A stretch of 62,713 bases of DNA from an uncultured Lachnospiraceae bacterium (lineage in GTDB: Bacteria; Bacillota; Clostridia; Lachnospirales; Lachnospiraceae): assembly GCA_910584965.1 (NCBI GenBank), contig CAJUDZ010000021.1:1-62713 (forward strand), written 5' to 3'. The notes below the pieces were generated by a model that saw only the letters and a program-made list of their open reading frames with translations, was not told the DNA's origin and searched no databases. Below are positions 1-9,107 of this stretch, piece by piece (positions within the stretch are counted from its first letter, which is position 1; every line of letters begins with the position of its first letter). The translations under genes were made by a program, and so were the position numbers.

Positions 1-2
1 TG

Positions 3-254
3 GTATCGTCATATTTCCCTAATATCTATGTGACGGCGGCGTCTCCTTTGATTCTGTCCTTTTTGACAGGTCGGGCTTATTTGGTTTTGAAGATTCCTGT
101 CAGACTTCGGTTGGATTTATGGCTGCAGGGTAGAAGTTCCGCTGGTACAGATCAGCTCACCATTTTGTGTTCTGTGTTGGTGGTGCTGGGACTGACTGTG
201 GGATTTGGTATTCTGTTTTACCGGAAGCTGAAAAGGAGGGTGGAGCATGAGTAA
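3..254 (+). CDS. C-terminal end of an ABC-2 type membrane protein (partial)
   Basis: This reading frame is open at the left window edge, so only the last 83 residues are visible. The sequence shows a hydrophobic segment of about 20 residues followed by a basic tail (KLKRR), as in a final membrane helix ending in the cytoplasm. It overlaps the next gene by 8 bases (ATGAGTAA), so the two are translationally coupled. With the permease and ATPase that follow it looks like one membrane subunit of an ABC exporter. That role is inferred from context; the fragment has no diagnostic motif. Confidence 0.6.
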   Translation, partial: VSSYFPNIYVTAASPLILSFLTGRAYLVLKIPVRLRLDLWLQGRSSAGTDQLTILCSVLVVLGLTVGFGILFYRKLKRRVEHE

Positions 255-1095
255 GGGACTTCGGGTTTTTGGCTTTCAGCTAAAGCAGGAATTGGTGCAA
301 GTCAGGGTGCTGATCCTGTTCATGATTCTTGCTGTATTTATCTACTCCTATCTGGAGCCGGTGGCCAATCTGGCACAGGCGGTTGGTGAGAAAGTGAGTC
401 CGTGGGCTTTTCCACATCTGATGAATGATTACATCTGTCAGATGGTTTTTATGGTGAGTGCAGTCTTCCTGTTTAGCACAGCACCCTTTGAGGGGAAGGC
501 TCATTACTATATCGTTCAGCGTTCCGGGAGCTTTTCCTGGCAGTTGGGTAATGTACTGTATATTCTGGCATCTTCGTTTTTGTTTGTGGGGTTTATATGG
601 GTATTGAGTGTTATCAGCCTGCTTTCACGGACTAAGTTTAGCGGCGATTGGGGAATCATCTGGGGGACATTGGCAAGGACAAACGCAGGGAATCAGTATG
701 ATGTCCCGTTTACGGTGTTTGCTTATATTGTCGGTGTATTTTCGCCGATGGAGGCGACTGCAATCAGCTTCCTGCTTGAGTGGGCGTGTGTATCATGGAT
801 GGGGTTGGTGGTCTATTTGTTCAACTATATCACAAAAAAGATGACAGGGATATTGGTGGCATCACTCTTTGTATTTTTGGATGTGATGATCTACAATTCA
901 TGGACACCCAAGGCATATCTTTTCTCACCGGTGACGTTGGCACAATTGAAGGTGATGTCAGGGAACAACTTATCCTATGGCGTATCTTTGAAATATGCGG
1001 CGGTGTTCTTTTCGGTGACAATCACGTTTTTTATTGTAATATGCCTGGGACAGGGAACGAAAAAAGGAAAGAAATGGGGACTAAAAAATGAATGA
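247..1095 (+). CDS. ABC-2 type transporter permease
   Basis: A 282-residue protein with about six hydrophobic segments (roughly residues 18-35, 58-78, 95-120, 155-190, 200-220 and 245-270) and short polar loops, as expected of an ABC-2 exporter membrane subunit. No catalytic motif is present. It overlaps the upstream partial gene by 8 bases and the downstream ATPase gene by 8 bases, so three genes form one translationally coupled operon. Substrate is unknown; three-gene modules with one ATPase and two different permeases occur among lantibiotic-immunity and small-molecule exporters. Identification as permease is inferred from topology and from the ATPase next door. Confidence 0.7.
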   Translation: MSKGLRVFGFQLKQELVQVRVLILFMILAVFIYSYLEPVANLAQAVGEKVSPWAFPHLMNDYICQMVFMVSAVFLFSTAPFEGKAHYYIVQRSGSFSWQLGNVLYILASSFLFVGFIWVLSVISLLSRTKFSGDWGIIWGTLARTNAGNQYDVPFTVFAYIVGVFSPMEATAISFLLEWACVSWMGLVVYLFNYITKKMTGILVASLFVFLDVMIYNSWTPKAYLFSPVTLAQLKVMSGNNLSYGVSLKYAAVFFSVTITFFIVICLGQGTKKGKKWGLKNE

Positions 1096-1732
1096 TAGAA
1101 GGATTGTCTTTAAAAATGTCTCTAAGATAATAGACGATCAGATGATATTGAAGGATATCAATCTGGAGATACCTAAGCAGGGGATTTATGGAATTGTGGG
1201 CAGGAACGGTTTAGGAAAGACGGTGCTGATCAAGTGTCTGTGCGGGTTTATGCCTGTCACGGAGGGCGAGATATGGGTAGGAGAAAAACAGGTCGGGCGC
1301 GATGTGGAATTTATTGAGGATACCGGCTTCATCATCGAGACACCGGGATTTTTGCCCAAGGAATCCGGATTTCGCAATTTGAGATATCTTGCCTCTATCC
1401 GAAATGTGGTCGGAAAGGAGCGCATCAGGGAGTGTATCACCATGGTTGGTCTTAATCCTGATGATAAGAAATGGGTAGGGAAATACTCATTGGGGATGCG
1501 CCAGCGGCTGGGTATCGCACAGGCTATCATGGAGAATCCCAGTCTGATTATCCTTGACGAACCCATGAATGGGCTGGACAATCATGGCGTGGAGGAGATA
1601 CGAAAGCTCCTGCTTGGACTGAAGGAGGAGGGAAAGCTGATTCTTATCATCAGTCATAACCGGGAGGACATCAACCTGCTCTGTGACAGGGTGTATGAGA
1701 TGGATATGGGAGTGCTGACACAAGTAAGGTAA
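1088..1732 (+). CDS. ABC transporter ATP-binding protein
   Basis: A 214-residue ATPase, a little short but complete for a single ABC domain. Walker A is GRNGLGKT (residues 38-45), the signature region is YSLGMRQR (133-140) and Walker B is LIILDEP (153-159), with the H-loop histidine in IISHNRED. The signature has the YSLGM form typical of DrrA/CcmA-like exporter ATPases rather than canonical LSGGQ. It energises the membrane proteins encoded upstream, with which it overlaps. Nothing in the sequence fixes the substrate. Confidence 0.88.
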   Translation: MNDRRIVFKNVSKIIDDQMILKDINLEIPKQGIYGIVGRNGLGKTVLIKCLCGFMPVTEGEIWVGEKQVGRDVEFIEDTGFIIETPGFLPKESGFRNLRYLASIRNVVGKERIRECITMVGLNPDDKKWVGKYSLGMRQRLGIAQAIMENPSLIILDEPMNGLDNHGVEEIRKLLLGLKEEGKLILIISHNREDINLLCDRVYEMDMGVLTQVR

Positions 1733-1885
1733 AAATAGCAATAGAATAAAGCGATTTTTTTATATGTGGGAAGATGTGCCGTAGTGAAGTGAAAACTGTG
1801 TTGCGATACATTTTCTTTTTTTATGCGAACTCTGAAGGAACGGAGACATTACGATTCATGCGAATCATAAAAAAAGCGGTTTTGA

Positions 1886-1914
1886 TTGAAATAGATGGTG
1901 TTTTATGGTATCAT
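1886..1914 (+). promoter_or_regulatory. Sigma-A promoter of argH-asd
   Basis: TTGAAA (1886-1891), a 17-base spacer and TATCAT (1909-1914) preceded by TGG, about 60 bases before the argH start. The rest of the 242-base gap after the ABC operon holds AT-rich sequence without a gene. A short GC-rich palindrome (GTCCGGACGGAC) lies between promoter and start codon. No convincing ArgR operator was seen. Confidence 0.6.
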
Positions 1915-1974
1915 CAAATTTGGATTTAATAAAATAGCCCGTCCGGACGGACGAGGCAGGAACGGGGGACGACT

Positions 1975-3390
1975 ATGGCACAGCTTTGGGGCGGACGTTT
2001 TACGCGGGAAACCGATAAGCTCGTTTATAATTTTAACGCTTCTGTCAGTTTTGATAAAAAGTTTTACAGGCAGGATATCGAAGGCAGCATTGCGCATGTT
2101 GTCATGTTGGAAAAACAGGGAATTTTGACGAAAGAAGAGAAAGACGAAATCGTAAAGGGGCTGACCGGTATCAGGCAGGATGTGGAAAACGGCGTCTTAC
2201 AGATTACGGAAGAATACGAGGATATTCACAGTTTTGTGGAAGCAAATCTGATCGAACGCATCGGCGAAGCCGGGAAGAAACTGCATACCGGGAGAAGCCG
2301 TAACGACCAGGTGGCATTGGATATGCGGCTGTATACGAGAGCGGAAGTTCTTGCGGCGGACGAACTGTTAAAAGAACTGCTTGAAACGCTCTTACATATC
2401 ATGGAAGAAAATATCGAAACATATATGCCGGGCTTTACGCATTTGCAGAAAGCACAGCCGGTTACGCTGGCACATCATATCGGCGCGTATTTTGAAATGT
2501 TCAAAAGAGACAGGCTGAGACTCCGGGATATTTACGGCCGGATGAATTACTGCCCGCTCGGGGCCGGCGCGCTGGCGGGAACGACTTATCCGCTTGACAG
2601 ATACTATACGGCGTCGCTGCTCGGATTCGAGGCGCCGACGTTAAACAGCATGGACTCGGTGTCCGACAGAGATTATGTGATCGAGTTTCTGTCGGCGCTT
2701 TCCACGATCATGATGCACCTGAGCAGATTTTGCGAAGAAATCATTATCTGGAACAGCAACGAATATCGTTTCGTGGAAATTGACGATTCCTATGCGACGG
2801 GGAGCAGCATCATGCCGCAGAAAAAAAATCCGGATATCGCGGAACTGATCAGAGGTAAAACGGGACGGGTATACGGCGCATTGATTTCGATTTTAACGAC
2901 GATGAAGGGTATTCCGCTCGCGTACAATAAAGACATGCAGGAAGATAAGGAACTGACCTTTGACGCCATCGATACGGTAAAGGGCTGCCTTGCGTTATTT
3001 GAAGGCATGGTCCGGACGATGAAATTTAACCGTCAGATCATGGAAAAAAGCGCGATGATGGGTTTTACCAATGCGACGGATGCGGCGGATTATCTCGTCG
3101 GTAAGGGTGTTGCATTTCGGGATGCGCACGGCATTATCGGAAAACTTGTTTTATATTGTATCGATAAAAAATGCAGCATTGACGATATGACCATCGAGGA
3201 GCTGAAAAGCATCAGCCCGGTCTTTTCAGAAGACATTTATGAAAAAATCAGCTTAAAAACCTGTGTGGAGAAGCGGCTGACGGTCGGGGCGCCGGGGTCG
3301 GAAGCGATGCGCAGAGTCATTCAGCTGGAAAAGGAATATCTTACAGGAGACTGGTATCATGAAATGGGAATACCGGAAAGCCTGTCATAA
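1975..3390 (+). CDS. argH: Argininosuccinate lyase
   Basis: Cleaves argininosuccinate into arginine and fumarate, the last step of arginine synthesis, in the cytosol. The 471-residue length fits the family. The protein begins with the conserved LWGGRF, and the fumarase/aspartase superfamily signature GSSIMPQKKNPD lies near residues 276-287 with the catalytic serine in the SS pair. TGRSRNDQ and TxLQxAQP-type substrate-binding motifs are present. GGGGGA sits 5 bases before ATG. It is followed after 34 bases by asd, so an amino-acid biosynthesis operon is likely. The usual partner argG is not in this window. Confidence 0.96.
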   Translation: MAQLWGGRFTRETDKLVYNFNASVSFDKKFYRQDIEGSIAHVVMLEKQGILTKEEKDEIVKGLTGIRQDVENGVLQITEEYEDIHSFVEANLIERIGEAGKKLHTGRSRNDQVALDMRLYTRAEVLAADELLKELLETLLHIMEENIETYMPGFTHLQKAQPVTLAHHIGAYFEMFKRDRLRLRDIYGRMNYCPLGAGALAGTTYPLDRYYTASLLGFEAPTLNSMDSVSDRDYVIEFLSALSTIMMHLSRFCEEIIIWNSNEYRFVEIDDSYATGSSIMPQKKNPDIAELIRGKTGRVYGALISILTTMKGIPLAYNKDMQEDKELTFDAIDTVKGCLALFEGMVRTMKFNRQIMEKSAMMGFTNATDAADYLVGKGVAFRDAHGIIGKLVLYCIDKKCSIDDMTIEELKSISPVFSEDIYEKISLKTCVEKRLTVGAPGSEAMRRVIQLEKEYLTGDWYHEMGIPESLS

Positions 3391-3424
3391 TTTCATTGAC
3401 CGAGGGAAAGGAGAAAAATTGAAA

Positions 3425-4516
3425 ATGGAAAAATTAAAAGTTGGTATTTTAGGCGGAACAGGCATGGTTGGACAGAGATTTATTTCTCTGCTGGAGAATC
3501 ATCCGTGGTTTGAAGTGACGACGATCGCGGCAAGCCCGAGATCGGCGGGCAAAACATATGAAGAGGCGGTCGGAGGCAGATGGAAGATGACGACGCCGAT
3601 GCCGGAGGCGGTAAAAAAGATTGTTGTGCTGAACGTTAATGAGGTGGAAAAAGTCGCAGCGGAAGTGGATTTTGTTTTTTCGGCGGTGGATATGACGAAG
3701 GACGAAATCAAAAAGATCGAAGAAGCCTACGCGAGAACAGAGACGCCCGTTGTATCCAATAACAGCGCCCACAGATGGACGCCCGATGTGCCGATGGTCG
3801 TACCGGAAATTAATCTGGAACATTTTGACGTGATCGAATCTCAGAAAAAGAGACTCGGTACGCAGAGAGGCTTTATCGCCGTTAAGCCGAACTGTTCCAT
3901 ACAGAGCTATGCGCCTGTGCTTACGGCCTGGAAAGAATTTGAACCATATGAAGTGGTTGCGACGACTTATCAGGCGATTTCCGGCGCGGGCAAGACTTTT
4001 AAGGACTGGCCGGAGATGATTGAAAACGTGATTCCCTATATCGGAGGCGAGGAAGAAAAGAGCGAGAAAGAGCCTCTTCGGATCTGGGGAAAGATTGAAA
4101 ACGGGGAAATCGTTCCGGCATCGGAGCCTGTCATTACCTGCCAGTGCATCCGTGTTCCGGTTCTGAACGGACATACGGCGGCCGTTTTTGTGAAATTCAG
4201 AAAAAAACCGACAAAAGAGCAGTTAATCGAAAAACTGACGGCGTTTAAAGGACTCCCGCAGGAACTGGAACTTCCGAGCGCACCGAAGCAGTTTATCCGG
4301 TATATGGAAGAGGATAACAGGCCCCAGGTAAAACTCGATGTGGATTTCGAGAACGGCATGGGAGTCAGCGTCGGCCGCATCAGAGAGGACAGCGTATACG
4401 ACTGGAAATTTGTCGGCCTGTCCCACAATACGGTGCGCGGCGCGGCAGGCGGTGCGGTTTTGTGCGCGGAGACGTTAAAGGCAAAGGGATACATCGTTAA
4501 GAAACAGGGTTCATAG
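3425..4516 (+). CDS. asd: Aspartate-semialdehyde dehydrogenase (archaeal/fungal-type)
   Basis: Reduces aspartyl phosphate to aspartate semialdehyde with NADPH, the branch point to lysine, methionine, threonine and diaminopimelate. The N-terminal GGTGMVGQ (residues 9-16) is the NADP-binding turn, and KPNCSIQ near residue 155 holds the catalytic cysteine. HNTVRGAAGG near the C-terminus is the usual closing motif. At 363 residues, with NNSAHR and PEIN motifs, it belongs to the longer archaeal/yeast-like branch rather than the E. coli type. The AAAGGAG ribosome site is 12 bases before this ATG; a TTG at 3419 has better spacing and would add two residues, so the start is slightly uncertain. Confidence 0.95.
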   Translation: MEKLKVGILGGTGMVGQRFISLLENHPWFEVTTIAASPRSAGKTYEEAVGGRWKMTTPMPEAVKKIVVLNVNEVEKVAAEVDFVFSAVDMTKDEIKKIEEAYARTETPVVSNNSAHRWTPDVPMVVPEINLEHFDVIESQKKRLGTQRGFIAVKPNCSIQSYAPVLTAWKEFEPYEVVATTYQAISGAGKTFKDWPEMIENVIPYIGGEEEKSEKEPLRIWGKIENGEIVPASEPVITCQCIRVPVLNGHTAAVFVKFRKKPTKEQLIEKLTAFKGLPQELELPSAPKQFIRYMEEDNRPQVKLDVDFENGMGVSVGRIREDSVYDWKFVGLSHNTVRGAAGGAVLCAETLKAKGYIVKKQGS

Positions 4517-4550
4517 CCGTTAGCAGGAAACGGCATATAGGGGATTGGGT

Positions 4551-5565
4551 ATGGATGATTTACAGAGCCAGATAAAGTTATTAATTCTGTAAACAGAAAA
4601 CTGATGAAGGATGTCAAAATGCTTCATCTGATCTGCGAGACGTCGACCAGCGCTTTTTTATATTACAATTATGAAGAAAAAACAATACGGACGATCGCTA
4701 ACTGGGACTATTTTTTTGATTTTTCAGTGGAAAGCATGGAGGATTTTTCCAAATTCTACGGTTACGTGGAAGAAAAGTATGTTGTTCCGCTGCGGGAAGC
4801 GCTTTTTATTGAAAAAAGGGGCATGGAGTCCACGACAATCGACGTCAAAATGAAAGACGGAAGAATGTGGGTCGAAGTGGAAATTACGATCGTCTATGAC
4901 GACGCCGGACGCTCCGCCGATAAGATTATTCGTTTCAAGGATGTGACGAAATTTAATGCACAGAATGATGAACTTACCTATATGGCATACTATGATCTTC
5001 TGACCGGCCTTTATAACCGTAATTATTTCGTGCGCCTTTTTGGAGAGCAGGTACATCGCGCCAAAGAGGAAAAAAAGGAAGCTGCTGTCATGTTCATTGA
5101 TCTGGACGATTTCCGGAAGATGAGCGACGAACTCGGCATTATCATCGGAGATGAAATCGTGCAGATCTTCGGACAGTATCTGTCAGAGTTTGCGGAAGAT
5201 GATATTGTGGTATCCCATTTCAACGGGGATATTTTCTGTATCGGTATTTATGATCCTTATGGAAGCAAAAGCGTGGCTTCCGTTTATGCCAGAATATCCT
5301 GAAGGGGCTTCCGATCGATACCCTGAAAGTGGATAAATCTTTTATCGATACGGTTATTACGGATGAAAATACAAGAATTATTACGGAATCCATCATCTAT
5401 ATGGTGAAAAAACTGGGATTTGAAACGATTGCGGAAGGCGTCGAGACACAGGAACAGTTCGATTATCTGACAGCCATCGACTGCGACAACATACAGGGGT
5501 ATTATCTGGGAAGGCCGATGCCTCCTGAGAAAATAGAGAAATTAATTGCCAAAACGCTTACATAA
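4551..5565 (+). pseudogene. Decayed PAS-GGDEF-EAL cyclic-di-GMP protein
   Basis: Remnant of a signalling protein. A PAS-like region and a degenerate GGDEF domain (NGDIF in place of GGDEF) are readable in one frame from about 4604 to 5302. From about 5285 a different frame carries the tail of an EAL phosphodiesterase domain: LPIDTLKVDKSFI, TIAEGVET and QGYYLGRPM. About 60 residues of GGDEF and most of the EAL domain, including the EAL motif itself, are missing between these parts, so a large internal deletion with frame change is inferred. A second lesion is likely near the start. ATG at 4551 begins a good frame (MDDLQSQIK) that stops after 13 codons, whereas its natural continuation (INSVNRKLMKD) lies one frame over, as after a 1-base deletion near 4578. 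No product with cyclase or phosphodiesterase activity is expected. Confidence 0.75.
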
Positions 5566-5593
5566 ATGACATAGAACAAAATGAGGGGTTATT

Positions 5594-6955
5594 ATGTTAT
5601 CAGGCAGGATAGCGGAATTACAATATCTGGATCAGTATTATGAAAAAGCGGGCAGTCAGATTCTGGTCGTATACGGGCAGAAGCATATCGGCAAGACGAC
5701 GCTTCTGAAAGAATTTGCGGAAAACAGGCAGAGCCACTATTATCTTGCGAAACCCTGCTCGGAACGGGAACAGATGTATCAGTGGGGAATGCAGATCAGG
5801 ATGGCCGGAAATATGACAGAGGAATTTCCGGAGCTTGGTGATATTCTGAATGTGCTTTGTGCCGGAGGCGGCAAAAAAATCATTATCATTGATGAATTTC
5901 AGAATATCGCAAAAACGAGCGAGTCTTTTATGAGGGAGCTTGTCCGCTATACGTCCGGTCTGGACGAAAAAAACGGTGTGATGGTGCTGCTGTGCAGTTC
6001 TGCTATCGGCTGGGTCGAAAACAGTATGATAAACAAAATCGGGGACGCCGCATATGCGCTGTCCGGCCTGCTGAAAGTACGCACATTGTCTTTCGGCGAT
6101 ATTGTACATCGTTTTCCCGATTTCAGAATCGAAGAGTGTGTGGAAGCATATTCTATTTTAGGCGGGTTTCCCGGATTGTGGAATCAGTTTGACGACAGAC
6201 TGACGATTCAGCAGAATATCTGCCGTCATATACTGAACCGGGACAGCTTTTTGTTTGAGGAATGGGAACGGCTGGTGTCGGAACAGCTGCGGGAAACGAG
6301 CGTTTATAACACGATTCTTGCCGCCATCGCTTCCGGAAAGTATAAGCTGAACGATATTTATCTTCATACGGGTTTTTCACGTGCCAAGATCAGCGTTTAT
6401 CTTAGAAATCTGATGGAACTGGAACTCGTGGAGAAAGTTTTTTCTTATGATATGGCGGATAAGGAGAATGCGCAGAAAGGGATTTACCGCATTGTCCATC
6501 CGTTTGTCAATTTCTATTTCACTTATATGTATCCTTTTATGAGTTCTTTGCAGACCATATCGGTCGGGGAATTTTATAATCTGTATATTTATCCGTCTTT
6601 CAGGAAATACGTATCCGGCTGTTTCAAGCAGGTATGCCGGGAACATCTGGCGAGGCTGAATAAACGGGGAAAACTTCCGCTTCATTACGAAACGAGCGGT
6701 GAGTGGGTCGGCAAAGAAGGGACGATCGATTTTATTGCCCGGGATGCGGAAGGAAAAACGCTGATTGCGCTCTGTAATTGGGAAAAGGCGATGATGACCT
6801 ATGAAGATTATGAGTGGCTGCTTTCCTATGCAAGAAAAGTGAAAATCAATGCGGATTACATCTATCTGTATACGGCTTCCGGATTCGATGAAAAGCTGGA
6901 TCTGGAGGCAAAAGTCAAGAAAAATCTGAAACTGGTACAGATTACGGATATTTAA
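5594..6955 (+). CDS. AAA/STAND-like ATPase with DUF234 C-terminus
   Basis: A 453-residue protein of the archaeal-type ATPase family. Walker A is GQKHIGKT (residues 28-35) and Walker B is IIIIDEF near residue 100, with a winged-helix-like region around 225-290. The C-terminal third, with GTIDFIARD and LIALCNW, matches the DUF234 pattern, a degenerate PD-(D/E)xK-like fold. Members are widespread in anaerobic Firmicutes and archaea; cellular role is not established. It starts 28 bases after the decayed GGDEF gene with a GAGGGG ribosome site and is followed by two hairpins before topB. Family call firm, function unknown. Confidence 0.82.
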   Translation: MLSGRIAELQYLDQYYEKAGSQILVVYGQKHIGKTTLLKEFAENRQSHYYLAKPCSEREQMYQWGMQIRMAGNMTEEFPELGDILNVLCAGGGKKIIIIDEFQNIAKTSESFMRELVRYTSGLDEKNGVMVLLCSSAIGWVENSMINKIGDAAYALSGLLKVRTLSFGDIVHRFPDFRIEECVEAYSILGGFPGLWNQFDDRLTIQQNICRHILNRDSFLFEEWERLVSEQLRETSVYNTILAAIASGKYKLNDIYLHTGFSRAKISVYLRNLMELELVEKVFSYDMADKENAQKGIYRIVHPFVNFYFTYMYPFMSSLQTISVGEFYNLYIYPSFRKYVSGCFKQVCREHLARLNKRGKLPLHYETSGEWVGKEGTIDFIARDAEGKTLIALCNWEKAMMTYEDYEWLLSYARKVKINADYIYLYTASGFDEKLDLEAKVKKNLKLVQITDI

Positions 6956-6956
6956 A

Positions 6957-6996
6957 AAACGGGCCTGCCCGTTTCGAAGAATGCGCCGCATTCTTC
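6957..6996 (+). terminator. Tandem hairpins between DUF234 ATPase and topB
   Basis: Two adjacent perfect inverted repeats follow the ATPase stop codon: AAACGGGC-ct-GCCCGTTT (6957-6974) and GAAGAATGC-gcc-GCATTCTTC (6976-6996). Neither is followed by a long T-run, so they may act as a weak terminator or an mRNA-end stabiliser. Confidence 0.45.
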
Positions 6997-7021
6997 TGGT
7001 TTACGATTGAAGTGAGGAAGT

Positions 7022-9091
7022 ATGAAAAAAAATCTGTTTATAGCAGAAAAGCCGAGCGTTGCAAGGGAATTTGCGAAGGCTTTGAAATATAGAATGAGCA
7101 ACCGGGACGGTTACATGGAGTCCGACGAAGCGATTGTGACCTGGTGCGTAGGTCATCTTGTCACGATGAGTTATCCGGAGGCCTATGATGAGAAATACAG
7201 GAGATGGTCGCTTGATACGATTCCGTTCATTCCGGAAGAGTTCCGGTATGAGGTCATCGACGGCGTGAAAAAGCAGTTTCAGATCGTGAGCGGACTGCTG
7301 AACCGGGAAGATGTGGACACCATTTACGTCTGTACCGACTCCGGGCGCGAAGGGGAATACATTTACAGACTGGTAGAACAACAGGCGAATGTGACCGGCA
7401 AAACGCGCAGACGGGTCTGGATCGATTCCCAGACGGAAGAGGAAATCCTGCGGGGCATCCGGGAAGCCAAAGACCTGTCGGCTTACGATAATCTGAGCGA
7501 TGCGGCTTATCTGCGGGCGAAAGAAGACTATCTGATGGGAATTAATTTTTCCAGAGTGCTGACGTTAAAATACAGTTATCCCGTAAAAAGCTATTTAAAA
7601 GCCGACAAGGCTGTCATATCGGTGGGCCGGGTCATGACCTGTGTTCTGGGCATGGTAGTCAACCGTGAGAGGGAAATACGGGAATTTGTGAAAACTCCGT
7701 TTTACCGCGTGCTGGCGGATATCGATATCCGGGGCAGAGCATGCAGTTGTGAGTGGAAGGCTGTGGAAGGCTCCCGCTATTTTGAGTCGCCTTTGCTTTA
7801 TAAGGAAAACGGATTTAAGAAGAAGGAAACGGCACAGGAGCTGATTGATTATTTAGCGGAAGAACCTGTTTCGGAGCCGGTGCTTGAAAAAATAGAAAAG
7901 AAAAAAGAAACGAAAAATCCGCCGCTTTTATATAATCTTGCGGAATTACAGAATGACTGTTCCAAACTCTTCAAGGTCAGTCCTGACGAGACGCTCCGTA
8001 TCGCACAGGAGCTTTATGAAAAAAAGCTGACGACCTATCCGAGGACGGATGCGAGGGTGCTTTCTTCGGCGGTAGCGAAAGAAATCCATAAAAATATCGG
8101 AGGTTTGAAACAATATGGCATTGTCAGGGAACTGGCGGAAGAAATCCTCGCGAAAGGCAGTTTTCAGAATATAGCCAAATCCCGGTATGTCAATGACAAA
8201 CAGATTACCGATCATTATGCGATTATTCCGACCGGACAGGGGCTTTCGGCGCTGGGAAGTTTAAATAAAACGGCGGCGAAAGTATATGAGTGTATCGTCA
8301 GAAGGTTTCTGAGCGTTTTTTATCCCGCGGCGGTGTACCAGAAAATCAGCCTGAGAGTGAATATCAAAGGGGAAGCTTTTTTCTCCGGGTTTAAGGTGCT
8401 TGAGCAAAGCGGCTATCTGAAAGTAATGCAGTATTCCTTTGCGGCCGGTAAGACGGGGAAGGTGCAGGGTGCCGGGAAAACGCAGGAGACGGCGGAAAGC
8501 CCGGAAGACGAAAAGAAAGAAAATGAAGCGGAAAACGGACAGACGGAGGAAGCCTGCGACGAATCCTTTATGGAAGTGCTGAAAGGCCTGAAAAAGGGAG
8601 AAAAACTGACATCGGGAGAACTGACGATCAAAGAAGGCGAGACAACGCCGCCCAAACGGTATAATTCCGGCTCCATGATTTTAACGATGGAAAACGCGGG
8701 ACAGTTTATTGAGGACGAAGAACTCAGGGCTCAGATTAAAGGGAGCGGCATCGGCACTTCCGCAACGCGGGCGGAAATTTTAAAAAAGCTCGTACATATC
8801 CGGTATCTGGCGTTGAATAAGAAGACCCAGATTATCACGCCGACGCTGCTCGGTGAAATGATTTATGAAGTGGTGTCATCGTCCATCAAACCGCTTCTTG
8901 ATCCGCGGCTGACGGCGAGCTGGGAGAAAGGGTTAAACCTGGTTGCGGACGGTTCGATTTCTTCACAGGAATATATGATCAAGCTGGACGATTTTGTCAC
9001 AAGAAGAACCAATATTGTGAAGCAGATGAACAATCAGGCTGCTTTGAACGCCAGATTCCGGTATGCTTCACAGTTTTATAAAAAATCATAA
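7022..9091 (+). CDS. topB: DNA topoisomerase III (type IA)
   Basis: A 689-residue type IA topoisomerase that passes single DNA strands through a transient 5'-phosphotyrosine break, used in decatenation and resolution of recombination intermediates. The Toprim domain opens with LFIAEKPSVA and has DSGREGEY near residue 105. The active-site tyrosine lies in TTYPRTDAR near residue 338. An acidic Glu/Lys-rich insert is visible around residues 480-515. No C-terminal zinc-finger cysteines are present, as usual for TopB. The start has a GAGGAAG ribosome site. Plasmid- and ICE-encoded copies exist in Firmicutes, but the neighbours here are chromosomal in character. Confidence 0.93.
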   Translation: MKKNLFIAEKPSVAREFAKALKYRMSNRDGYMESDEAIVTWCVGHLVTMSYPEAYDEKYRRWSLDTIPFIPEEFRYEVIDGVKKQFQIVSGLLNREDVDTIYVCTDSGREGEYIYRLVEQQANVTGKTRRRVWIDSQTEEEILRGIREAKDLSAYDNLSDAAYLRAKEDYLMGINFSRVLTLKYSYPVKSYLKADKAVISVGRVMTCVLGMVVNREREIREFVKTPFYRVLADIDIRGRACSCEWKAVEGSRYFESPLLYKENGFKKKETAQELIDYLAEEPVSEPVLEKIEKKKETKNPPLLYNLAELQNDCSKLFKVSPDETLRIAQELYEKKLTTYPRTDARVLSSAVAKEIHKNIGGLKQYGIVRELAEEILAKGSFQNIAKSRYVNDKQITDHYAIIPTGQGLSALGSLNKTAAKVYECIVRRFLSVFYPAAVYQKISLRVNIKGEAFFSGFKVLEQSGYLKVMQYSFAAGKTGKVQGAGKTQETAESPEDEKKENEAENGQTEEACDESFMEVLKGLKKGEKLTSGELTIKEGETTPPKRYNSGSMILTMENAGQFIEDEELRAQIKGSGIGTSATRAEILKKLVHIRYLALNKKTQIITPTLLGEMIYEVVSSSIKPLLDPRLTASWEKGLNLVADGSISSQEYMIKLDDFVTRRTNIVKQMNNQAALNARFRYASQFYKKS

Positions 9092-9107
9092 TGGAAAAGG
9101 GGAAAAA

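Noticed and set aside
1928..1960. GTCCGGACGGAC palindrome before argH as an operator
   Set aside because: Short and GC-rich, it does not resemble an ARG box and has no second copy nearby.
3449..4174. A 241-codon open frame on the minus strand opposite asd
   Set aside because: It lies fully inside a well-supported asd gene, has no ribosome site, and its sequence is rich in Arg/His/Phe as expected for an antisense shadow of a codon-biased gene.
9063..9107. Upstream start of the hexapeptide-repeat protein overlapping topB
   Set aside because: The 15 extra residues read topB coding sequence in another frame and have no ribosome site, whereas ATG 9108 follows AAAGGGG.
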